The notes under the pieces were generated by a model. That model was not told the DNA's origin. It saw nothing but the letters and a program-made list of their open reading frames with translations, and did not search any database. Both the position numbers and the translations under genes were made by a program. Shown one piece after another: positions 8,301 through 17,700 of a stretch of 64,000 bases of DNA. Within the stretch, counting starts at the first letter, position 1. The number at the start of each line of letters is the position of its first letter. Source of the DNA: Colwellia psychrerythraea 34H (GTDB lineage: Bacteria > Pseudomonadota > Gammaproteobacteria > Enterobacterales > Alteromonadaceae); the NCBI RefSeq assembly GCF_000012325.1, contig NC_003910.7:1984001-2048000 (forward strand), read 5' to 3'.

Positions 8301-10379
8301 ATGAAATCAAGCAAAGCTGAAAAGGAACTAACTCATCAATATGTTCTTAATGATTCACTTCACCAATTATTTGATGCTGTAAATATTGTTTCCGTACAGG
8401 GATATGATGAACAGCGTCGGGTAATTTATTGGAATGTCGGAAGTGAATTACTTTATGGTTACACCCAAAAAGAAGCACTAGGGCAAAAATTAGAAGATTT
8501 AATTATCCCTAAGCCCATGCGTGAGATAGTTATTGGTGCGCACAGTGATTGGATCAAAAAAGGCATTGAAATCCCTGCTTCAGAAATTACCCTATGTCAT
8601 AAAAATGGTAATGATGTAAATGTTTTTTCAAGTCATGCGCTATTTACTAATCAATATAATAAAAAGCAAATGTATTGTATTGACGTCAATTTAGCTGATG
8701 TGAAACATGCCCAATCCCAAGCACTATTTAAAGAGCATATGCTTGAGACAATCTTTAATGCAATACCTGATTTATTTTTCTTGATGGAAGTAGATGGGAT
8801 GATTGTTGATTATCATACGGGTGACCAAAAGAATCTCTACGTTGCGCCACACCAGTTTATTGGTAAGCGTATGACAGATTTATTACCTCAGGAGGTCGTC
8901 AGTAAATTTCAAACCCATGTTGATAAAATATTACAGCAAGAGGGGATGATAACCTTTGAATATGAGTTAACTATGCCGCATGGATTGGTGCATTTTGAGG
9001 CAAGAATGAGTTATTTGCCTGAGTATAATCAAATAGTACTCATCATTCGTGATATTAGTGAACAATATAAATCTGCCGAAATAATACGGCATCAGGCTTA
9101 TTTTGATACATTAACCTCATTACCCAATCGTTTCTTAGCACTCGACCGTTTATCTCAAATGCTTACTGAAGCTGAAAGGAATAATGAAAAAATCGCAGTG
9201 CTTTTTCTTGATTTAGATGACTTTAAGAAAATTAATGATTCATTGGGTCATGAGATAGGCGATAAAGTACTCATACAATCAGCCCATAGATTAAAGCAAG
9301 TATTAAGAGAAGGAGATACTGTAGGGCGCTTGGGTGGTGATGAGTTTATTGTGCTATTACGCGGTGTAACTGAAAATCATGATGCGTTAGTTATTACTGA
9401 AAATTTACTTAAAAGTTTTAGGGAACCCTTTGTAATAGATGGTAGAGAATTAATGCTGACCTTGAGTATTGGTGTTGCCATTTCACCTGAAAATGGCCGT
9501 TGTGCTTCTGATTTGTTGAGAAATGCAGATACCGCTATGTATAAAGCAAAAGATTTAGGACGAAATACTTATTCGTTTTTTTCTAAGAAAATGAATACCA
9601 TGATGCTCCGTCGTTTTGAAGTTGAAGAACAAATGCATGGGGCCTTGGAGCGTAATGAATTTGAATTATATTACCAACCTCAATTTGACGTTAAAAAACA
9701 AAAGATCACGGGGGTGGAAGCGTTGTTGCGGTGGCACAATTCAGTACTAGGTAATGTAACGCCGGATGAGTTTATTCCCATTGCAGAACACACTGGGCTT
9801 ATTATTCCTATTGGGCGATTTGTTATTAAGCAAGCCCTCGGTTTTTTAAATAAATGGCAAAATATTCATCAGCAAAAATTCACAATGGCAGTTAATTTAT
9901 CTCCTTGCCAATTCAGAGATTCAACATTACTTGGCTTTATCAAGGATTCACTGAGTGAAACAAATGTTATTGCTGAACATCTGGAGCTTGAAATTACAGA
10001 GGGAGTATTAATGAGTGGGCAATCTCATATTCATGATGCGTTAGTTGAAATTAGTGAGTTGGGTATAAAACTATCAATGGATGATTTTGGTACAGGGTAT
10101 TCATCCTTAAGCTATTTAAGACAATATGCTTTTGATGTACTGAAAATAGATCAGAGCTTTATTCGTGGTATACCGCTAAATAAGGCTGATTGTGAGTTAG
10201 TTAATACAATCATAGCAATGGCACATAGTTTAGGGCTGACAGTGGTTGCTGAAGGTGTTGAAACGAAGGAGCAACTCACGTTATTAGAGGAATTGGGATG
10301 TGACTTAGTGCAAGGGTATTATTTTAGTAAACCGATACCAGCGAAGCAGCTTCTTGATTTTTCAGTCCACTATAAATAA
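8301..10379 (+). CDS. PAS-PAS-GGDEF-EAL c-di-GMP turnover protein
   Basis: The 692-residue cytoplasmic protein has two PAS domains (about 20-130 and 145-250), a diguanylate cyclase domain (about 265-425) and a phosphodiesterase domain (about 440-690). The GGDEF site is intact (GRLGGDEF), with an inhibitory RxxD site (REGD) just before it. The EAL domain keeps its catalytic signatures: GVEALLRW, LEITEGVLM, DDFGTGYSSL, LKIDQSF and VAEGVET. Both activities could therefore be functional, with the PAS domains setting the balance. No transmembrane segment is visible. The stop codon lies in the first unit of a tandem 8-bp repeat. No strong ribosome site precedes the ATG. It appears to be a single-gene unit. 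Confidence 0.92.
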   Translation: MKSSKAEKELTHQYVLNDSLHQLFDAVNIVSVQGYDEQRRVIYWNVGSELLYGYTQKEALGQKLEDLIIPKPMREIVIGAHSDWIKKGIEIPASEITLCHKNGNDVNVFSSHALFTNQYNKKQMYCIDVNLADVKHAQSQALFKEHMLETIFNAIPDLFFLMEVDGMIVDYHTGDQKNLYVAPHQFIGKRMTDLLPQEVVSKFQTHVDKILQQEGMITFEYELTMPHGLVHFEARMSYLPEYNQIVLIIRDISEQYKSAEIIRHQAYFDTLTSLPNRFLALDRLSQMLTEAERNNEKIAVLFLDLDDFKKINDSLGHEIGDKVLIQSAHRLKQVLREGDTVGRLGGDEFIVLLRGVTENHDALVITENLLKSFREPFVIDGRELMLTLSIGVAISPENGRCASDLLRNADTAMYKAKDLGRNTYSFFSKKMNTMMLRRFEVEEQMHGALERNEFELYYQPQFDVKKQKITGVEALLRWHNSVLGNVTPDEFIPIAEHTGLIIPIGRFVIKQALGFLNKWQNIHQQKFTMAVNLSPCQFRDSTLLGFIKDSLSETNVIAEHLELEITEGVLMSGQSHIHDALVEISELGIKLSMDDFGTGYSSLSYLRQYAFDVLKIDQSFIRGIPLNKADCELVNTIIAMAHSLGLTVVAEGVETKEQLTLLEELGCDLVQGYYFSKPIPAKQLLDFSVHYK

Positions 10380-10416
10380 TGCCTTAATGCCTTAATGCCT
10401 TAATGCCTTAATGCCT
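10377..10416 (+). repeat. 8-bp tandem repeat, five perfect copies
   Basis: TAATGCCT occurs five times in perfect tandem, with a degenerate sixth copy (TAATATCT) after it. The first TAA is the stop codon of the GGDEF/EAL gene, so copy-number changes would leave that protein unchanged. The repeat lies between two convergent genes. Confidence 0.95.
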
Positions 10417-10427
10417 TAATATCTTGG

Positions 10428-11291
10428 TTAATCCTTGTTTAGGATAGTAATTGAACCGTCAAGATGTACATCTCTTTGCGGGAAGGCAACAATAATATTA
10501 TGCTCTTCAAATAGTTCATCTAATCTAAAACGAATGTTACTTCTCATCACTCTCAACCCCCCTTCAACATTTGACTTCATCCAAAAATTCACTTCAAATA
10601 TTAAGGCGTTATCACCAAAATCTTCAAAGACAACCAGAGGTTTTGGATCAGTTAATATTCGTGACTGCTCTGTTGTTGCCTGCAAAATAAGTTCAGACAC
10701 TTTTTTTGCTGACGTGCCATAAGCGACCCCAACTCTTACCGTTGATCTCATTAAACTATCGACAAGCGTCCAGTTAATCACCGTATTTTCAATTAACTTA
10801 CTATTTGGTATTAATAAATGTACGCCATCAACACGCTTTATCCGTGTTGACCGCGTGTTAATTTGCTCAACGATACCCTTTGCATCTTCAACTTCGAGAA
10901 AGTCACCTATGCGAATAGGGCGCTCCCACATTAGTATCCAACCGCTAATAAAGTTATTTATAATGTTTTGTGCACCAAAACCGAAACCAATGGCGATAGC
11001 CCCCGATAAGAATGCAAAAGCAGTGATGGGCACATTGATAACGTCTAGCGTGGTGATCACTATGATCGTTATTGCCACAACATAGAATACTCGTTGCAGT
11101 AAATGAATAATATTAGGATCGGTATTTTTGGTTGTTAAGCGGTGAGTAATTATTTTTACCGACCATTTTGTCAAGAAAAAACCAATAATCAAAAAAGTGG
11201 GGACCAGCAAAATGTCACCAATAGTAATAGGTTGCTCTGCAATTGAAGCGATAGAAATGTTTAAAAAACTTACCAGTTGTTCATATGTCAT
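10428..11291 (-). CDS. Small-conductance mechanosensitive channel (MscS family)
   Basis: The 287-residue inner-membrane protein has three N-terminal hydrophobic segments. The pore helix is typical of MscS (AFAFLSGAIAIGFGFGAQNI), followed by the beta domain motif WERPIRIGDFLEVEDAKGIV and the conserved segment TRSTRIKRVDG...LIPNSKLIENTVINWT. It opens under membrane tension and protects against hypo-osmotic shock. Its length matches E. coli MscS (286). AAGGAG lies seven bases before the ATG. The gene converges with the GGDEF/EAL gene and appears to be monocistronic. Confidence 0.92.
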   Translation of the reverse strand: MTYEQLVSFLNISIASIAEQPITIGDILLVPTFLIIGFFLTKWSVKIITHRLTTKNTDPNIIHLLQRVFYVVAITIIVITTLDVINVPITAFAFLSGAIAIGFGFGAQNIINNFISGWILMWERPIRIGDFLEVEDAKGIVEQINTRSTRIKRVDGVHLLIPNSKLIENTVINWTLVDSLMRSTVRVGVAYGTSAKKVSELILQATTEQSRILTDPKPLVVFEDFGDNALIFEVNFWMKSNVEGGLRVMRSNIRFRLDELFEEHNIIVAFPQRDVHLDGSITILNKD

Positions 11292-11825
11292 CAGACACTC
11301 CTTATAGAATAATGATCAAAATGGGTAAAAAAACTAAGAACTACTTTGTATGGCTAACAAATAATTACACTTATGAGTGTTGAGTAACGTAGGTGAATTG
11401 AGTACGCCGACCTTAAATTTTGGTTTGTTCATACACTGTCTAGTCTTGCCTATTTGCATAGGTAACATTCTCTACAGATAATACCATCAATGGGGTAAGC
11501 TTAGCATTTAATGAAAAAAACTCAAAAAATACAGTTTTAACAGTGGCTTGGAGGTTAACCTTAAATATCATGTTTAGCCCCTTTAGATTTATTTTATGGG
11601 TATGTTAAAACCTTCAAAAAAAATAATTTTTTGTAGGGGGACTGACTGAATAAATAAAAGAAAATTGAGTTATTTATTGGCAGGATTTACAGTGAGAGCT
11701 TTAAGACTTGCTAATTTTCAAGCTTGGGACAATGGCTATGATATCGATTTAAGTTATGTGAAAGTTATCAATAATTTCTAGTAAATATTAATAACTTTCA
11801 ACCTTTATCAATTAACGTCAAAACA
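11292..11825. other. Intergenic region between mscS-like and chemoreceptor genes
   Basis: This 534-base region holds no gene I can support. It contains an inverted repeat AATAAATAA/TTATTTATT (11649-11678) and a hairpin at 11760-11799 next to the chemoreceptor stop. A 29-codon GTG frame at 11692-11781 has no recognisable similarity and no convincing ribosome site. Confidence 0.5.
11760..11799 (-). terminator. Stem-loop downstream of the chemoreceptor gene
   Basis: GAAAGTTAT and ATAACTTTC are exact 9-bp inverted arms around a 22-base loop that pairs further. It lies 26 bases beyond the chemoreceptor stop on the minus strand. No T-run follows, so the terminator role is tentative. Confidence 0.4.
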
Positions 11826-13814
11826 TTAAGATATTTTAAATATCGTCGATATATCTTGTAATGTTACAGCTAATATCGCTTGTTCTCTGGCTGTAGTGGT
11901 AATTTGAGTTGAACCTGTAGCCGATTCCATTGATTTATGTTCAATTGTCACAACATTTTTAGCGACATCTTGAGTAACCATTGCTTGCTCTTCTACCGCA
12001 ACAGCAACTTGCTCGGTCATCGCAAAAATGGTACTGACTGAATGGGTGATAGCGCCTAATGTTTGTTCAACATTTTTAGAATTTTCCACTGCACTCACTG
12101 CCATTTTCTGACTTTTTTCTATCACACTATAGGCTGAGTTAGCATCTGATTGTAGCGCCGATATAAAACCTTCTATTTCACTGGTCGATTGTTGAGTTCT
12201 TTGTGCTAAAGTTCTCACTTCATCAGCAACAACTGCAAATCCACGCCCTTGTTCTCCGGCTCTTGCTGCTTCAATAGCTGCATTTAAGGCTAGTAAATTA
12301 GTTTGTTCCGCGACTGATTTAATCACATCAACCACACTAGTTATATTGTTACTACTTTCGTGAAGGCTTGTTATTCTCAACGCTAAATTATTTATTTCTT
12401 CAGCAAGAAGTTCAATTGAGTGGTAAGACTCTTGCACAACACCCGCGCCACCTTGTGCTTGCTCATCCGCTTCTTTTGCTGAATCAGCCGCTAGTTGAGT
12501 ATTTCCTGCAACTTCTTTAACCGTTGCTGATAACTCTTCTATCGCAGTAGCAATAAGCGTAATCTCATCTTGTTGCTCAACTAAAGAACGTGAGTTATGT
12601 TCACATGTTTGTGATGTTTCTTCTGAAGCGGCTGCAAGCATTGTACTTGAAGTAGAAATTTCACTCATGGCACCAGCAAACTTCTCAAGCGTTAAATTTA
12701 ATGCCGTAGAAATGAGCCCTAACTCGCTCTTACCGGTAAATTTGGCTCTAACGGTTAAATCATTTCCATCACTGACTTTTGACATAACGCAAGTAAGATC
12801 TGTCACTTGATTATGTAGTTCTTTCAAAATATAGAAGCTAAAAATAGCAACTAACAAAAGAATCATTAATGAAGATATTAGGTAATAAATTAACGAGTTG
12901 AATGCGTTACCTTGGGTTTCTTTGGTGAGTAATAATAATGAACGTGTTAATTCATCTTCAATCTCTTTTAACACGCCAATTCTTTTAGTTGCTTGTTCAA
13001 ACCAAAAAGAAGCGTCTACATTAAGGTTTTCTGAAGTAGCATTATCTATCGCTATTTTTCTTAGCTTTATCACTTCTTTAATTGAAGGGGCATTTTGTTT
13101 TTGACTAAAATAATTTTTATTTTCGTTACTCGCGAAGGCATTAAAGCTATAAAAATACGTATTTTGCTCAGAAAGAAACCGAATGAATTTCTGGTACATA
13201 CCTGGATTAAACTTACCTGAAGCAAAAGTACCCGTTAATACGGCTCTCTCAATACCGGCTCTTTCTTTACCTTGAAGGAAGTTATAATAGGCAACCGTTT
13301 CTTTTGTGATTTTGGCATCAGTAGAAATCGAAGAAATGATTGTTGAAACACTCAACAGTAATTCATTGGTTTTGGTATAGAAGGCTAATGCATCTGAGAT
13401 AGGGATTGATAAACTGTCAACATTACTTCTAATTTGATTGAGCATATTTAAACGCTGATTAATATTGTCATTTAATTGTTGAACCTGCTTATTATCAAAT
13501 TGATTATTTTGCCAGTAATCTAATCGTTTCCCCGCAATACTGGAGGTATTTTGTCTCTGGCTTGGTAATTTATAGGCGAACTTCACTCCTTTTGAGCCAA
13601 GGAAACCCGCTGTCATTCCTCTTTCTTTTTGTAGCTCATGAACTAGTTCACTATACACAGAAGACAGTTTTGTGTACTTGCTCAGCTGTTCCATTTCATT
13701 ATTGGTCGAAAGGGAAGACACAATGGCATTTAATCCGATCCCTAAAAACCCCAATAGAGGAAAAAATAATAAAATAAAAATTTTCTTATTAAAGGATATA
13801 TCTATAAGTCTCAT
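11826..13814 (-). CDS. Methyl-accepting chemotaxis protein with nitrate/nitrite-type sensing domain
   Basis: The 662-residue protein has a transmembrane segment at about 10-30, then a periplasmic helical region with the NIT-domain pattern (LQKERGMTAGFLGSKG, GKERAGIERAVLTGTFASG) to about residue 300. A second membrane segment (LIYYLISSLMILLLVAIFSF) leads into a HAMP domain and a long coiled-coil signalling domain. The hairpin tip is canonical: EQTNLLALNAAIEAARAGEQ and GRGFAVVADEVRTLAQRT. NIT domains are associated with nitrate or nitrite sensing, though the ligand here is inferred. It would signal through CheW and CheA, whose genes are not in this window. It is divergent from the excisionase-type response regulator. 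Confidence 0.92.
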   Translation of the reverse strand: MRLIDISFNKKIFILLFFPLLGFLGIGLNAIVSSLSTNNEMEQLSKYTKLSSVYSELVHELQKERGMTAGFLGSKGVKFAYKLPSQRQNTSSIAGKRLDYWQNNQFDNKQVQQLNDNINQRLNMLNQIRSNVDSLSIPISDALAFYTKTNELLLSVSTIISSISTDAKITKETVAYYNFLQGKERAGIERAVLTGTFASGKFNPGMYQKFIRFLSEQNTYFYSFNAFASNENKNYFSQKQNAPSIKEVIKLRKIAIDNATSENLNVDASFWFEQATKRIGVLKEIEDELTRSLLLLTKETQGNAFNSLIYYLISSLMILLLVAIFSFYILKELHNQVTDLTCVMSKVSDGNDLTVRAKFTGKSELGLISTALNLTLEKFAGAMSEISTSSTMLAAASEETSQTCEHNSRSLVEQQDEITLIATAIEELSATVKEVAGNTQLAADSAKEADEQAQGGAGVVQESYHSIELLAEEINNLALRITSLHESSNNITSVVDVIKSVAEQTNLLALNAAIEAARAGEQGRGFAVVADEVRTLAQRTQQSTSEIEGFISALQSDANSAYSVIEKSQKMAVSAVENSKNVEQTLGAITHSVSTIFAMTEQVAVAVEEQAMVTQDVAKNVVTIEHKSMESATGSTQITTTAREQAILAVTLQDISTIFKIS

Positions 13815-14034
13815 TAGAGCCTGCTATGAATGTTTCATGTTATTTATGAAAGTAAAGTTTACGGAATAGAATCATAAAAACAATAAAAATCGCAAAAAAC
13901 GCAACAAACCTTTACTACGTTTGATATGGATCACATTTCATCACATAAAGGGTAAAAAACTATATAAAAGCTTAAGGGCTTCTTATATGTTAGCGAATAA
14001 TTATTATGCATCAACTATCAATTAAGTTATCTAC

Positions 14035-14607
14035 ATGTCATCGAAAAAATCAGTAAAAAGCTACTTAACACCTAAAGAAGTCGCTGAATTACTTATGGTT
14101 TCTACTGCCGCGGTACGTTTGTGGGCAGAAAAAGGGAACTTAAAAGCAAGAGTCACTGCTGGCGGGCATCGTCGCTTCAAACTTGATGATATAAAAGAAT
14201 TTGCGGCTAAAAGAAACATAGAACTTAATGTAAAAATGAGTGAAAACCCTAAAGTGTTGATTGTCGATGATGATATTCATTTTGCTGAATTTCTAAAGGC
14301 GCTTCTCAAAATAGAGATTGAAAATGTTGAAGTCGAAATTAGTTTAGATGGTTTCGATGCAGCGAACAAACTTCACGATTTTACTCCGAATATACTGTTG
14401 TTGGATCTTAAAATGCATGGTCTCGATGGTTTTCAAGTTTGCCAAGCGGTAAAGGAAAATCCTCTTCAAAATCATATTAGGGTGATTACCATTTCTGGAA
14501 ATACTAGTGAAAGTGATGCTGAAAAGCTTAAAAATATTGGTGCAGAAACTTGTTTAAATAAACCGATAGATATTCCTGTTTTACTAAAACAATTGGCTTT
14601 AAATTAA
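14035..14607 (+). CDS. Response regulator with N-terminal MerR/excisionase-type HTH and C-terminal receiver
   Basis: The 190-residue protein has the reverse of the usual order. A winged HTH of the excisionase/MerR type comes first (residues 10-58: LTPKEVAELLMVSTAAVRLW, TAGGHRRFKLDDIKEFA). A receiver domain follows (about 70-188) with acidic residues in VLIVDDDIHFAEF, the phospho-acceptor Asp near residue 124 in LLLDLKMHGLDGFQ, and the Lys in CLNKPIDI. It probably binds DNA through the HTH when phosphorylated or dephosphorylated. It is followed after 94 bases by the large hybrid kinase, so it is a likely output of that kinase. No strong ribosome site is visible. Confidence 0.88.
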   Translation: MSSKKSVKSYLTPKEVAELLMVSTAAVRLWAEKGNLKARVTAGGHRRFKLDDIKEFAAKRNIELNVKMSENPKVLIVDDDIHFAEFLKALLKIEIENVEVEISLDGFDAANKLHDFTPNILLLDLKMHGLDGFQVCQAVKENPLQNHIRVITISGNTSESDAEKLKNIGAETCLNKPIDIPVLLKQLALN

Positions 14608-14701
14608 TCGGTTTTATGAACATAAGTGCTTTGTGGTGATGGAAAATATATCAAAGAAGTCATAACTTTTAGATGTTTTGAGAAAAAGTAAAGGAGTACA
14701 A

Positions 14702-17700
14702 GTGAAACAAAAATTAAACTTAATTATGTTTGCAAGTATATTTAGCCTCGCTGTACTCGGGGGGATTTCATATTTACCTTTATTTGAATTCTTCTTAAGT
14801 ATTGATGAAGGCTTTATTCCAATGGCCCCGTCAACTTCTGCTTTACTTTTAGTGACTTTTTTAGCTTTGTTTATTTGGGTTAACTGTACTCGTCAATTTT
14901 ATCGTTATAAAAAGTCTATTGGCTTAATGTTATTAATAGTTTCGCTCTTTGGGCTGTTAGAAATTGTTGAATATTTCACTGGCGTTGAGCTTAATTTTGA
15001 GAGTTATATAGTGCCGAATTATGGCGATTTAAATGGTGTTCCCATCGCCAGAATGTCTCCAGTAACAGGGCTGTGCTTTTTTCTCACCAGTTGTGTTTTA
15101 TTCATACTATTAAATCACAATAAAAAGAGTGACGTCAGCCATTTTATTGGTCTAATAAAAAATTCTTTCACAACAATACTATCGTTAATTTCCTTATTAT
15201 TTATAGTTACTTACCTTTATCGTTCACCTATTTTTTATAATACACAAGATATAATACCTATGGCTTTATCCACCAGTTTAGGTTTTTTATCTGTGTCTGG
15301 AGTACTCATAGTAAATGATAATAAAAATTATTTTATGAAAACATTTACTCACTTGTCACCCTCTACCGCTTTGATTCGTTTTATTACTCCTTTTACGGTA
15401 TTCAGTGTTTTTATAACAGGACTCGTTCAGCACTTTATGTTTGCAGTCAGTTCAGTAAATAATTCTATTTTTTTATCGACGACCATTCTTATATTATTTG
15501 CGGTAATTTGTGGTTTTATAGCCATGCTGGTCACTAAAAAATTGATGTCTTTTCAAGATGAAAGTAATAAAAATCTACATCAATATAAATCTATGGTGAC
15601 TTTATCTTCAGGCATGCAAGCGTTGCTTGATGATAAATTTGTTTATTTAGCGGTGAACCAAGCTTATGCAGAAAAACTTAATTTAACCATTGATCAGGTT
15701 ATAGGTAAGCATCCTCGTGATATTTATAGTAAAGGTTATTTTGAGTCAGAGCTTAAAATTTACAGTGAGCGTTGTTTAGCAGGAGAAATTATTAAGTTAG
15801 AAAAGTGGATGAGATCCTCTTCGGGTCAGGCATGGTTTATCGATATAGAAATGTCGCCCTATTATCAAAATGACGGTAATATTTATGGTGTTATGGTAAA
15901 TGCGCGTGATATTACCGAACTAAAGCACTATCAAGACAACCTCGAGAAATCAAAGCTTGTTATTGAAAATAGTAGAGTTATTGCTTTTCGCTGGAAGCCC
16001 GACTGCTCAGTAGAACATGTATCAAGCAATGTTGATTTATTGGGGGTTAAGGCAAGTGATTTACTCTCGGGGAAAACTAAATATACCGATATGGTGCATC
16101 CGCAAGATTTAGCTCGTGTGATGCAAGAAGTTAGGTCTTTTACTGAAAAAGGTGTAAAACAATTTATTCATGAATACCGTATTGTTTCTCCTTCAGGAGC
16201 AATGTATTGGGTTGAAGATAGAACAACCATTGAACGAGGTGAAGATAATAACGTTGCTTTTTATCAAGGTATTGTTATTGATATAACAGAAAAAAAACAA
16301 GTAGAACTTAAATTAAAGCAATCTAATGCAATCATACAAAATGTTATTAATTCAACACCAGATTTAATTTTTGCTAAGAATACAGAACATCAATATATAT
16401 TAGCGAATAATGCTTTTGCCCACTCTTTAAAGCAATCATCGCAGTCATTAATTGGAAAAACGGATCAACAGTTTAATTATACCGACGAGCAAATAAATAA
16501 CTTCAAAATGCAAGATGAGAAAGTCTTGCATGGGAGCTGTGTTATTACGCCAAGCCGTCGACCGCTTGATGGCAATAAAGTACTTGAGACCTCAAAGTTT
16601 CCCTTAAGAAATGAAAATGGTGATATTGGTGGAGTGATAGGGATTGGTCATGATGTGACTGAACATATTGCTAATCTTGCTAAAATATCTAAACAACAAA
16701 AGGAGTTATCGCAAACACTTGACGCTATATTTGATGCGGTTATTACCATTGATGAATCAGGTTTAATACTAAGTTGTAATAGGGCGACAGAACTCATGTT
16801 TGGTTATGCAGCAGAGGAATTAGTTGGCAACAATGTTAGTTTACTTATGCCTGAAAAGTTAGCTGCCCAACATGATGAATACATTAATAATTACTTGTTA
16901 ACCGGTGAAAATAAAATAATAGGAAGAGGTCGAGAGCTTGTAGGTAAAAATAAAGATCAGAAGGCATTTCCTTTACATTTAACCATTGCTGAGCTCCCTA
17001 AAAATAAAGATGAGCGAAAACGATTTGTCGGGGTTTGTCATGATTTATCAAAGACGAAACAGCATGAAAAACTGCTAAATAGAACTCAAAAGATGGAAGC
17101 GCTTGGGCAACTTACCGGTGGTATTGCTCATGATTATAACAATATGCTCGGCGTTATTATTGGCTATAGTGATATTTTAAAAACCCAGCTAAAAGATCAA
17201 CCTGGATTGCTTAATTTTGTTGAACAAATCCATCAAGCGGGCGATAGAGGAGCCCAACTCACCCGTAAATTACTTTCTTTCTCTCGTCAAACACCTGATG
17301 CGAGTCAAGAGTCAGACATCAATCGGCTTATTAAAAATAATAAAGACGTACTGCGCAAGACTCTATTGTCGGTTGATTTAAGGCTCAACCTTGATGATGC
17401 AATTCACAAGATTAATATTGATCGGAACTCTTTTGAAGATGCACTATTAAATATGGCAATTAATGCAATGCATGCCATGCCCCATGGTGGAGTATTGAAC
17501 TTATCCACTTGTGAAGTAGAGTTATCAAAAGAACAAGCAGCTAACTTTAATATTGAACAGGGGAAGTACGTACAGTTATCGATTGAAGATAATGGTGAAG
17601 GGATGAGTAAAGCGATACAAGATAAAATTTTTGAACCTTTCTTTTCTACCAAAGGAGATCAGGGCTCAGGGCTTGGTCTTGCACAAGTCTATGGATTCAT

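Noticed and set aside
10377..10416. CRISPR-like array
   Set aside because: The units are only 8 bp and directly adjacent with no spacers, so this is a simple tandem repeat.
11692..11781. Small GTG-started frame of 29 codons
   Set aside because: No good ribosome site, no recognisable similarity, and it overlaps a hairpin. Too weak to call a gene.
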